Assembly: GCA_964548595.1 (NCBI GenBank)
Contig: CAZJQO010000019.1
Location: 1-7,199 of the forward strand
DNA from: JAJYVH01 sp964548595
GTDB taxonomy: Archaea > Micrarchaeota > Micrarchaeia > Micrarchaeales > CABMGC01
Length of the DNA: 7,199 nucleotides
Direction: 5' to 3'
The notes beneath the pieces were generated by a model that saw only the letters and a program-made list of their open reading frames with translations, was not told the DNA's origin and ran no database searches. The translations under genes were made by a program, and so were the position numbers. Position 1 is the stretch's first letter; each line of letters begins with the position of its first letter. Below, piece by piece: positions 1 through 5,853 of this stretch.

Positions 1-45
1 ATCCCTGCTTCGGGCGATGCGCTTCAGGTCCAACGCCTACTAAGG
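1..45. other. Left edge, possible end or start of an unseen gene
   Basis: These first bases are G+C-richer than the AT-rich promoter that follows, as if they belonged to a neighbouring gene. One plus-strand frame reads 13 codons and stops with TAA at 41-43. On the minus strand two frames are also open to the edge, one of them with a possible TTG start at 33-31. Too little is visible to choose a strand or name a product. Confidence 0.2.
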
Positions 46-54
46 TATTTATAT
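46..54 (-). promoter_or_regulatory. Possible minus-strand TATA box
   Basis: Read on the minus strand this is ATATAAATA, a good archaeal TATA-box match. It lies on the opposite side of the 56-93 dyad from the plus-strand TATA box, at a similar distance from its centre. That suggests a divergent promoter pair. A start site about 25 nt downstream would fall near position 25, so any gene it drives lies mostly outside the window. Confidence 0.3.
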
Positions 55-55
55 C

Positions 56-93
56 ATCATACCCATATAACAATATAGTTATATTGGGATGAT
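56..93. promoter_or_regulatory. Imperfect 38-bp dyad, candidate operator for the AbiE antitoxin
   Basis: The left arm (56-71) reads ATCAT, A, CCCA, TATAAC and the right arm (78-93) reads GTTATA, T, TGGG, ATGAT, around an AATATA centre. Fifteen of the 16 bases in each arm pair, with one unpaired base per arm (61 and 84). A nested alternative pairs 71-77 (CAATATA) with 80-86 (TATATTG) as a perfect 7-bp repeat. AbiEi-family antitoxins studied in bacteria repress their own operon by binding inverted repeats in the promoter. The position here, immediately upstream of the putative TATA box, fits that. Binding itself is inference. Confidence 0.55.
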
Positions 94-100
94 TATATTA
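93..100 (+). promoter_or_regulatory. TATA-like box for the AbiE operon
   Basis: TTATATTA followed by an A-run is the best TATA-box-like element before the toxin-antitoxin genes. Transcription would be expected about 25 nt downstream, near 120-125, giving a leader of roughly 20 nt before the TTG at 142. The box abuts the right arm of the dyad, so a bound repressor would be expected to block it. Confidence 0.4.
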
Positions 101-141
101 AAAAATTACAGCTTTATCAGATAAGGGACCTTGCGATAGCA

Positions 142-669
142 TTGAACAGAGCGGTATACTCAGTTCAGCAGCTCTCGAATCTCATAGGCAAGCCGAGAGC
201 CGTCTCAACAGTGTACCTATCACGGCTCGTGAAGAAGAAGCTGGCCATAAGAGTGATGAAAGGAACGATCTCCTTTGTGGACGATCCATTCGTGATTGCG
301 ACACAGTTGGTTGAGCCTTCATACATTTCACTAGACTCGGCCCTGCTTTTTCACAGGCTGACGCAGCAGGTGCCAAACAGGATAGAATGCGTAACAAGCA
401 AAAATTCAATGAGATATGAGAGTATAGGTGTGACATATCACAAAATCCCCGAAGCGCTGTTTTTCGGCTATAGGAGGCACAGCAAGGCAAACAGCTATGT
501 ATTCGTTGCAGAACCTGAGAAAGCGATCATCGATGGAATCTATCTGAATTTATATGAGAATAAGGATTTGGATGAGCTGGTGCCTAAAGTAAACGGCACC
601 AGGCTTCTGGAACTGGCCAACAGGTTTGGGGGCAGGGGCAGCAAAAAAATACTAGCCATGATAAAATGA
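142..669 (+). CDS. abiEi: AbiEi-type antitoxin / transcriptional regulator of a type IV toxin-antitoxin module
   Basis: Predicted antitoxin of an AbiE-type system (COG5340-like). Residues 4-45 form a winged-helix-type DNA-binding region, with the probable recognition helix around 18-33 (KPRAVSTVYLSRLVKKK) and a wing near 36-46. Residues 58-135 match the family's C-terminal domain: YISLDSALLFHRL near 61-73, IP-ALFFG near 102-109, and AEPEKAIIDGIY near 123-134. Length, 175 aa, is close to short AbiEi antitoxins. The start is a TTG; the frame upstream is open to a TAG at 76-78 with no ATG or GTG, and AAGGGA at 123-128 is a weak, somewhat distant ribosome binding site, so the start is uncertain. 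Its stop overlaps the toxin start (ATGA), implying coupled translation. In studied systems the antitoxin represses the operon and counteracts the toxin; here both roles are inferred from family and gene order. Confidence 0.8.
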   Translation: MNRAVYSVQQLSNLIGKPRAVSTVYLSRLVKKKLAIRVMKGTISFVDDPFVIATQLVEPSYISLDSALLFHRLTQQVPNRIECVTSKNSMRYESIGVTYHKIPEALFFGYRRHSKANSYVFVAEPEKAIIDGIYLNLYENKDLDELVPKVNGTRLLELANRFGGRGSKKILAMIK

Positions 670-1415
670 TAAGCAAAAATGAGCTAGTTGAGATAGCAAA
701 TTTGATGGGGCTGCGCCCATGGCAGCAGGAGAAGCATTACATACAGTATCTTGCACTCAACAGCATCGCAGAAGAGCCACTTGTTTTCAAGGGTGGCACC
801 TATCTCTGGTTTGCTCAGGGGCTCGCCAGGTTTTCCGAAGATCTTGATTTTACTGCTTCTGAGCCGCTTCTGGGCAGCGTAGCAGAAAAAGTATCTGCTA
901 ATCTGGGGCTTTTTGGAGTTGAGAACCAGATTAAGCATATAACAAATAATGAAACAACACTCTCCTTCAGGATTAGCGCAAAGGGACCTCTCAACACCGC
1001 TAAGATAGACGAATGCATAGTTTATGTGGAGATAAGTAAAAGAGAGCAGATACTGAAGGAGACACTTCCTGTGAAGCTCGATTACTCTCCGTACTCTCTT
1101 CCTATAAAGACCATTTCAGGCATGGCGCTTGGGGAGGTTGGCGCAGAAAAGGTCAGAGCCATATTTACCAGGGAAAAAGCAAGAGACGTATACGATCTAC
1201 ACTATTTGATATCAAAAAAGCGGATAAGATTCGATGAAGATCTGGTTAACTCAAAACTGCAGTATTATAAGATGAAGTTTTCTGCAAGCCTGTTTCTCAA
1301 GGCTATTGCTGATAAGCAGGAATATTATGCCAGGGAACTGAAAGGGCTAGTATTCGGCGAACTACCGAAGTTCGGCGAAGTCAGGAAAAGCCTGTCAGAT
1401 TGGATTAGCAAATAG
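666..1415 (+). CDS. abiEii: AbiEii-type nucleotidyltransferase toxin
   Basis: Predicted toxin of the AbiE module, a DNA polymerase beta-fold nucleotidyltransferase (COG2253/AbiEii family). Motif I is complete: KGGT at 42-45 followed by RFSEDLDF at 55-62, giving the catalytic acidic pair D59 and D61. A probable third acidic position lies in the strand VYVEISKRE (119-127), with E122. The C-terminal family signature EKVRAIFTREKARDVYDL spans 161-178 and includes K162, D174 and D177. At 249 aa it is near the usual family length and looks intact. It starts within the antitoxin stop codon (4-nt overlap). Bacterial relatives modify tRNA or otherwise use NTPs to arrest growth and can abort phage infection; the substrate here cannot be read from sequence. 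The A+T-rich composition suggests horizontal acquisition. Confidence 0.87.
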   Translation: MISKNELVEIANLMGLRPWQQEKHYIQYLALNSIAEEPLVFKGGTYLWFAQGLARFSEDLDFTASEPLLGSVAEKVSANLGLFGVENQIKHITNNETTLSFRISAKGPLNTAKIDECIVYVEISKREQILKETLPVKLDYSPYSLPIKTISGMALGEVGAEKVRAIFTREKARDVYDLHYLISKKRIRFDEDLVNSKLQYYKMKFSASLFLKAIADKQEYYARELKGLVFGELPKFGEVRKSLSDWISK

Positions 1416-1489
1416 CCCGCCAAGCAAAAGTCAAAAATCGACGTATTTGAAACTTCCTTGCATGAGATGTGCCGGCTTATGCAAACGAT

Positions 1490-1575
1490 GGCAGGGTTGT
1501 CTGCTTCTTCTAGGACGCGCACAAATTCAAGGCAGGGTACGCGATGCCGGGCTTCAGCGACAACGCAACCCTGCC
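1490..1575. repeat. 10-bp perfect inverted repeat bounding an 86-nt segment
   Basis: GGCAGGGTTG at 1490-1499 is exactly complementary to CAACCCTGCC at 1566-1575. A partial third copy, GGCAGGGT, occurs in direct orientation at 1531-1538. An alternative pairing is GTTGTC (1496-1501) with GACAAC (1559-1564). The segment could fold as a long hairpin RNA, or these could be decay products of a coding sequence. It lacks tRNA arms. Confidence 0.4.
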
Positions 1576-1671
1576 GAGGGCAATGTATGGCCCGTCTATT
1601 TCGCGCCGAAGAAGCTGGCCGCTGCTGAAGAGGCAAAGATTACTGTGCTCGCCAAGGAAGCGGTTGGCTGA
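1514..1671 (+). pseudogene. Possible frameshifted C-terminal gene remnant
   Basis: Two short stretches in adjacent frames read like natural protein. From 1514 (just after an in-frame TAG at 1511-1513) one frame gives DAHKFKAGYAMPGF and continues to MYGP at about 1594. The next frame then gives VYFAPKKLAAAEEAKITVLA and stops at 1671. A single missing base near 1594 would join them into one C-terminus of about 52 residues. I do not recognise the family. Upstream the frame is interrupted by stops at 1448-1450 and 1511-1513, so this would be a decayed fragment, possibly left when the AbiE module arrived. It could also be a chance reading. Confidence 0.3.
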
Positions 1672-1692
1672 GGATTGCTTTTCCAGCGACGC

Positions 1693-3168
1693 TCACGACA
1701 GCATCTTGTTGAGCCTCGGATACGCGTCGAGCGAATGCTGCTGCTCGAGCTGCTGGTAGACCATGTACATTATTCCGACTGTAAGCAGTATGCCCATGCC
1801 GGTCCCGACGGCTCCGCTGAGCGTTGCTACTGCGGCAAGGAAGGCTACGAAGATGCTGCCAAGCACGGTAATGGTGGGTATGTACTTGTTCAGTATGCTC
1901 TCCACTATCCTAGGATCTCTCCTGAAGCCGGGTATCTGCCAGCCAACGTCCTGCAGCTGCTCCGCCACTTTCTGAGGGCTCTGGCCTGTCATCTCTATCC
2001 AGAACTTTCCGAATATCACTGCAAGCACAATCAGCACAAGGGTGTAGACGATGGCATGCACCCATTCTGGCACAAGCAGCACACCTCCCCAGGGCAGGAA
2101 GAGCTGGCTGGTACTGGTCAGCAGGTAGCTGAAGAAAGCACCGTAGCCGCCTATGCCGTAAGGGGCCGAATATGGAAGCGGGAACGAAGGCGACATCAGG
2201 TACACCAGTCCGCCCACCAGGTTCAGTGACGCGGCTCCGACTGTGGCTGAAGGCGTAACCGTGTAGTAGGCTATGAACTTGGCGAGATCGGCGAACGTAC
2301 CGGATACGTTTGCTATGAACCGGAACCACACAGTAAGGCTCAGCTCGAACGACGTTGCGAGAATGACAGGCAGTACGCTCACGTAGAGGAGCGGGATGGG
2401 CAGCCTCCCTCCTACGCCCCTGAGCTGCGAAAACACCAGCGGCAGTTCCACCTTCATGTCATACGCGTAGATGCTTACCAGAAATACAAGTATAGCTGCG
2501 AAGAGCGGTGCAAAGGCCATTATTGCATTAGGTATGGCGGTTGCGCCTCCGGCCTGTATCGCAGGCACCGCCTCGCCCAGAAGCAGTATGGATATAGTGC
2601 CTGCTATTATGGCGTAGGCCACCCCGCCGGCTATGAACATGTTGATTCCAGATGTTATGCCCCATTTTGTCATGGCCTCGTCAAGGAATATGATGAAGAT
2701 CGCGGCGAGCGCGAGCTGAAAAACAGCCAGGCCGAAGAAAGCAGGACTGGTGAGGGGCACATAACCGGTTACAACGAATATTACAGATTCTATCACCGCT
2801 ATTACCATGGCCGATATTTTCTGCAAGCCCTGGAACCTGCCCTTCTGCTCCGGGTCATTGAGGTCCACTTTCATTATGCCGGCCCCCACCAGGAGCTGGA
2901 GCACTATGCTCGCAAGCACTATCGGCCCTATGCCTACCGTGACCAGGCTTCCGATCCTGGAAGCGAAGACTATGTTCTCTAGCTGTATCAGCGGCGAGCT
3001 TATGGAGGCGATGCTCACGCCTATGGCAGGGGCGCTGAACATCAGGAAATATATGCCCATTATGAGCCCGGTCCATTTCATCTTCTGCCTGAAGCTGAGC
3101 GGCTCGGCTGGCTGCTTTATGCCAGGAATATATTTTAGTATCGGGTCTATAAACGACAAATTTACCAT
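1693..3168 (-). CDS. secY: Protein translocase subunit SecY (Sec61 alpha homologue)
   Basis: Pore-forming subunit of the Sec translocon in the cytoplasmic membrane, which with SecE and Sec61-beta exports proteins and inserts membrane proteins. The 491-aa product shows the expected ten hydrophobic segments. Family landmarks include TM1 at about 33-53, the plug and TM2 region 54-97, DLNDPEQKGRFQGLQK at 102-117, the cytoplasmic loop with SQLRGVGGRLPIP at 247-259, and the loop before TM9 with PGFRRDPR at 413-420, whose basic residues contact the ribosome in homologues. It is somewhat longer than typical archaeal SecY, with extra sequence around 286-360. The ATG at 3168 is preceded by AAGGAG (3185-3180). 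It is the last of four closely packed minus-strand genes and is not next to ribosomal protein genes, unlike the usual spc-operon location. Confidence 0.97.
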   Translation of the reverse strand: MVNLSFIDPILKYIPGIKQPAEPLSFRQKMKWTGLIMGIYFLMFSAPAIGVSIASISSPLIQLENIVFASRIGSLVTVGIGPIVLASIVLQLLVGAGIMKVDLNDPEQKGRFQGLQKISAMVIAVIESVIFVVTGYVPLTSPAFFGLAVFQLALAAIFIIFLDEAMTKWGITSGINMFIAGGVAYAIIAGTISILLLGEAVPAIQAGGATAIPNAIMAFAPLFAAILVFLVSIYAYDMKVELPLVFSQLRGVGGRLPIPLLYVSVLPVILATSFELSLTVWFRFIANVSGTFADLAKFIAYYTVTPSATVGAASLNLVGGLVYLMSPSFPLPYSAPYGIGGYGAFFSYLLTSTSQLFLPWGGVLLVPEWVHAIVYTLVLIVLAVIFGKFWIEMTGQSPQKVAEQLQDVGWQIPGFRRDPRIVESILNKYIPTITVLGSIFVAFLAAVATLSGAVGTGMGILLTVGIMYMVYQQLEQQHSLDAYPRLNKMLS

Positions 3169-3179
3169 TGACCGCCACG

Positions 3180-3185
3180 CTCCTT
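3180..3185 (-). promoter_or_regulatory. Ribosome binding site of secY
   Basis: On the minus strand these bases read AAGGAG, complementary to the archaeal 16S rRNA 3' end, 11 nt before the secY ATG. They lie in the 18-nt gap directly after the stop of the V4R gene. A GTG at 3178-3176 is nearer but out of frame, so the ATG at 3168 is the start. Confidence 0.6.
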
Positions 3186-3186
3186 T

Positions 3187-4167
3187 CTATTTGAATAAAA
3201 GCCTTATAATATACGTGCCTGTTCTTGAAACGTTCCTCTCTACACTTGGATTCTTTCCAAGCCTGCCTTTCACAAAGCCAGAAACAAGTGCGGTTGTCAG
3301 GTCGACGAAGCCGCGCACCGAACTCTCATGGCTGTAGGAAAGCGTGACGGAGCGCGTGACCATGCCAGGCGCACTGACGGAAACGCTTTTTATGCCTAGA
3401 AAACCGGCTATCGCCTTCAGCCGCTCTTCGAGACCGCCGCCGCCCCTAGAGAGTTGCTTGCCTGTCATGTAGAGGAACTTAGACGCCTCTGACAGCAGCG
3501 GCTCACCAAACAAAGGACTCATCGCAAGCAGGTACGCTGCGCCAGGCGTGCACCCCATCCTCTTGCCAAGCGCTGATTCCATAGCGGCAAGCGCCTTTGC
3601 GTAGCCGATTACAGCATGCCCTTCGTCTGCCGCGCCGTGCTGCCTGACTACGAAGGTGCACCTCTTCGCTCCGTTGAAGACGCAGCTCTCCTCCTTGGCG
3701 TACATGCTGCGCCTCGAATGCGCCGACATGTAGCCCGACACTATCCCTGACTCAAAGACATGCATGTTGGCGCCGATGTTCTCCCCCATAGCGTCCACTC
3801 CGCTGAAGCCCAGCACGCTGCTCGCCTCGAACGTGTAGTACACCATGTGTCCGAAGCCGGAGTTAAACATCAGCCTCTCGAGCGCGCCCATGCCGCCGCC
3901 AGAGGTGCGGTACGCATCCACGCCGATGCCGAAGCCCGATTTGAAGGCCAGCTCTGCAAGCTCGGGAGCATAGCAGTAGAGCAACTCCTGGAGCTGCAGG
4001 TGCCTGCTGTGTTTACCTTGGAAACCGGCTACAAGCTTGCTCAGCTGCATCGCCTCGTAGTTTCTGGGTGCGGGTGCAGCTACGCGACCGTGTCGCGAGC
4101 TCCTGAAGCGCGTTGCGCGACGCTGTTTCTTGGCCTTCTTGACTGTTTTTCCGCCCTTCTTCAACAA
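3187..4167 (-). CDS. V4R (4-vinyl reductase) domain protein with basic N-terminus
   Basis: Residues 100-175 match the V4R domain: GFGHMVYYTFEASSVLGFSG (104-123), then FESGIVSGYMSA (138-149), then EESCVFNGAKRCTFVV (159-174) with the typical paired cysteines C162 and C170. V4R domains are predicted small-molecule (hydrocarbon, tetrapyrrole or similar) binding modules, often in regulators or storage proteins; no catalytic activity can be claimed. The first 30 residues are very rich in Lys and Arg, suggesting nucleic-acid, ribosome or membrane-surface contact. The C-terminus (about 283-325) again has the pattern RGFVDLTTALVSGFVKGRLG followed by a beta-rich tail, possibly a degenerate second V4R half lacking the cysteines. 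Total 326 aa, no transmembrane segments. The start is TTG, 1 nt after the stop of the upstream gene, implying coupled translation; the next in-frame ATG (M40) would remove the basic tail. It probably shares a transcript with secY. Confidence 0.75.
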   Translation of the reverse strand: MLKKGGKTVKKAKKQRRATRFRSSRHGRVAAPAPRNYEAMQLSKLVAGFQGKHSRHLQLQELLYCYAPELAELAFKSGFGIGVDAYRTSGGGMGALERLMFNSGFGHMVYYTFEASSVLGFSGVDAMGENIGANMHVFESGIVSGYMSAHSRRSMYAKEESCVFNGAKRCTFVVRQHGAADEGHAVIGYAKALAAMESALGKRMGCTPGAAYLLAMSPLFGEPLLSEASKFLYMTGKQLSRGGGGLEERLKAIAGFLGIKSVSVSAPGMVTRSVTLSYSHESSVRGFVDLTTALVSGFVKGRLGKNPSVERNVSRTGTYIIRLLFK

Positions 4168-4168
4168 C

Positions 4169-4714
4169 TCACTTCTGACGCACGCCTGCTTTGCCTATTC
4201 GCGCAAGCCTGCCGAGCTGATAGTAAAGGAATGCCAGGTTAACAGCTATAAATACGACCAGCAGCTCTGCCTGGTACGTCCCTAGGAAAGAGATCGCGCT
4301 GCTTACACCAAGGGTGCCGAAGCCCAGCGCGTACAGCGTAGAGGCGAGTATTGGCGCATAGCAGTTGCAGCCCACTATCAGGCCATTCAGCGCAGAGGTA
4401 CCTATGCTGAGCGCGCTGCCCCCGGCTGCGGCGTACTTCGCGTGTATGCTCTTCGCTATAGCGTAGACGCTGACAGAAAGCAGCACAGCTGAGCTGACAA
4501 CCAACAGGTAAACAAGAGATATGGGAGCCGTTACAAGGAATATGCCTTTGTTGCTGGATAATATCAGGTAGTAAAAGAAGAGGTAGTAGAGCACTATGAA
4601 CAGCGCGGTGAGCCCTACGTACAAAGGTGAGCTGAAAACAGATTTGAGCTCAGCGGATCTTGTGTTTTTTGTAACTGCGTGCAAGCGCGAAGACGCTCTG
4701 GACACCTCAAGCAC
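4169..4714 (-). CDS. Four-helix membrane protein with an intramembrane CxC motif
   Basis: I do not recognise a named family. The 181-aa product has four hydrophobic segments at roughly 31-53, 58-88, 103-135 and 148-168, a soluble N-terminus with Arg and Lys (SRASSRLHAVTKNTR), and a basic C-terminal tail (GRLARIGKAGVRQK). The third segment contains GCNCYAP (115-121), so C116 and C118 sit at or near the membrane. Glycine-rich segments follow (GFGTLGVSS). Small membrane proteins with Cys pairs in a helix often relay electrons to thiol proteins or bind metals; either role is inference. The upstream gene encodes a secreted thioredoxin-fold protein with CxxC, and the two genes overlap by 8 nt, which supports a joint job. 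The start is GTG at 4714; no ATG is available upstream of the first helix. Confidence 0.7.
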   Translation of the reverse strand: MLEVSRASSRLHAVTKNTRSAELKSVFSSPLYVGLTALFIVLYYLFFYYLILSSNKGIFLVTAPISLVYLLVVSSAVLLSVSVYAIAKSIHAKYAAAGGSALSIGTSALNGLIVGCNCYAPILASTLYALGFGTLGVSSAISFLGTYQAELLVVFIAVNLAFLYYQLGRLARIGKAGVRQK

Positions 4715-5750
4715 CAGTTTTTGACTCTAAGCCCTGTATTGCCGAAAGACCGCAGACCGGAGCCGTGTTGTTCATTCCTTTGCAGAGGAGGGCGACGTAG
4801 TAGTCTGCTGCCGCGTACTCTGACCAAGCGAACTGGTCGTTGGGGTTGGCGAATTGCGCGAGCACCTGCGCGTGTGTCATGCGCGCGAGAGGGAAGGTGG
4901 AGTTTGTAGGCGTACTATTCCCGAAGACTACGGCGTCGGCACCGCTAACAACATAGGGACCCCATATAGTGAACGGCGTGCCCGCAAAGTCCTTTGTAGA
5001 TATAATGAAGGCCATTGCATCCATGTAAGCCGTATTGTTTGTAGCGTTTGCCCGCTGCTGCATTGTTGAAATAGGATTGAGGTTAAATCCAGCTGTTATC
5101 GGGAGGTTGTCCTCTACCGATATGAAGTTGATGTATTTGCTGGTATAGAAATTGCCGAAAACTGTAGCTGATTTGTTGTAGTATTCCGGAGCCCAGTAGA
5201 GCGTTGGCAGGTCGCCGTCACCGAACGAGCTGTAGCCCTTGTAGAGGCTAGAGAAGTTACCGAAGCGCGAGAGTGCGAGCGCAATTGCCCAACGGTTCTC
5301 TCCGCAGAAGATGCACGTTATTGAACCCAGGTATATGACGCTGGGCTTGCCGTTGACCATGAAATCAGGCACTGTGCTGGCCGAAGCGCCTACAGAATTG
5401 TTGATTTTACCATCCAGTAACATCGTGCCCGCTTGCTCGAAATAGGAAGCGGGGGCGCCGTTGATTACTGCAAGCTCACTCGCGTTGAGAGGCGCGTTGA
5501 TGTTGGTCAGCCTCGTTCCAAACGACTCGTTCTGCGTTATCACAGGAGAGCTGCTTAGGCTCTCAGCGGGCACGAGCAACGGGCCCGTTATGTTGTAGCC
5601 CTGGATGCCGTTCTCATACACTATCTTTGTCTTCTGGGCCGGGGGGTTGAGCAGCGTGTAAGATGACAGCAGTATCGCTACGATCCCTATAACTATTGCT
5701 GCCATAAGCAGCTTGTTGTTCGTGCCCTTTATCCGGTTGCGCTCTGCCAT
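4707..5750 (-). CDS. Membrane-anchored thioredoxin-fold protein, DUF929 family
   Basis: Probably an extracytoplasmic thiol-redox protein. With the ATG at 5750 the product is 347 aa. A basic N-terminus (MAERNRIKGTNNK) precedes a single hydrophobic anchor at about 14-34, leaving the rest outside the cell. The thioredoxin-like core begins near 135 with PSVIYLGSITCIFCGENRWA, giving the CxxC pair C146/C149. GTPF at 257-260 is a candidate cis-proline loop. A second cysteine pair, C323 and C333, lies near the C-terminus, as I recall for DUF929 proteins. Many N-x-S/T sequons (for example at 53, 74, 192, 278, 283) fit a glycosylated surface protein. The frame stays open upstream to 5873, but those codons are atypical and lie across the promoters. 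No ribosome binding site precedes the ATG, so a leaderless or very short-leader mRNA is likely. First gene of the minus-strand operon. Confidence 0.82.
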   Translation of the reverse strand: MAERNRIKGTNNKLLMAAIVIGIVAILLSSYTLLNPPAQKTKIVYENGIQGYNITGPLLVPAESLSSSPVITQNESFGTRLTNINAPLNASELAVINGAPASYFEQAGTMLLDGKINNSVGASASTVPDFMVNGKPSVIYLGSITCIFCGENRWAIALALSRFGNFSSLYKGYSSFGDGDLPTLYWAPEYYNKSATVFGNFYTSKYINFISVEDNLPITAGFNLNPISTMQQRANATNNTAYMDAMAFIISTKDFAGTPFTIWGPYVVSGADAVVFGNSTPTNSTFPLARMTHAQVLAQFANPNDQFAWSEYAAADYYVALLCKGMNNTAPVCGLSAIQGLESKTGA

Positions 5751-5769
5751 CTTAGTCGCTCTAACAAGG

Positions 5770-5777
5770 TATTTTAT
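5770..5777 (-). promoter_or_regulatory. TATA-like box close to the DUF929 gene
   Basis: Minus-strand ATAAAATA is centred about 23 nt before the ATG at 5750, a spacing expected for leaderless transcription. It competes with the box at 5786-5794 for the role of core promoter. Confidence 0.4.
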
Positions 5778-5785
5778 GCGACAAC

Positions 5786-5794
5786 TTATAAAAA
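5786..5794 (-). promoter_or_regulatory. Upstream TATA-like box for the DUF929-secY operon
   Basis: Minus-strand TTTTTATAA matches the archaeal TATA box. A start site about 26 nt downstream (near 5763) would give a leader of about 13 nt, still without a recognisable ribosome binding site. Confidence 0.45.
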
Positions 5795-5813
5795 GGTGCG
5801 CACTGCCGTGGAT

Positions 5814-5822
5814 GCTTTTATA
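5814..5822 (+). promoter_or_regulatory. TATA-like box for the tatD gene
   Basis: GCTTTTATA on the plus strand is a good TATA-box match. It predicts transcription starting near 5844, which is downstream of the ATG at 5824 and about 10 nt before the ATG at 5854. This decides the start of the next gene in favour of 5854. Confidence 0.5.
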
Positions 5823-5853
5823 GATGCGCAGCACATCATGTAAACGGTGTGCT

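Larger units (their letters stand above)
1416..1692. other. Gap between the convergent abiEii and secY genes
   Basis: No intact gene is convincing here. It is richer in G+C than the AbiE genes and contains a possible frameshifted gene remnant (1514-1671) and a 10-bp inverted repeat (1490-1499 with 1566-1575). No clear T-rich terminator is visible on either strand. Confidence 0.5.

Noticed and set aside
1354..1379. Short direct repeat TTCGGCGAA near the end of abiEii
   Set aside because: Both copies (1354-1362 and 1371-1379) lie inside the coding frame and encode FGE-type residues; nothing suggests a recombination site.
1675..2229. 184-codon plus-strand open frame opposite secY
   Set aside because: It is antisense to a clear secY, with His/Tyr/Gln-rich composition typical of a complementary-strand shadow.
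3760..4242. 160-codon plus-strand open frame opposite the V4R gene
   Set aside because: Composition rich in Ala, His and Leu mirrors the coding strand beneath it; the V4R motif match decides the strand.
5824..5853. Earlier ATG for tatD
   Set aside because: It lies only 2 nt after the TATA-like box, upstream of the expected transcription start, and adds a Cys/Arg-rich tail not seen in the family.
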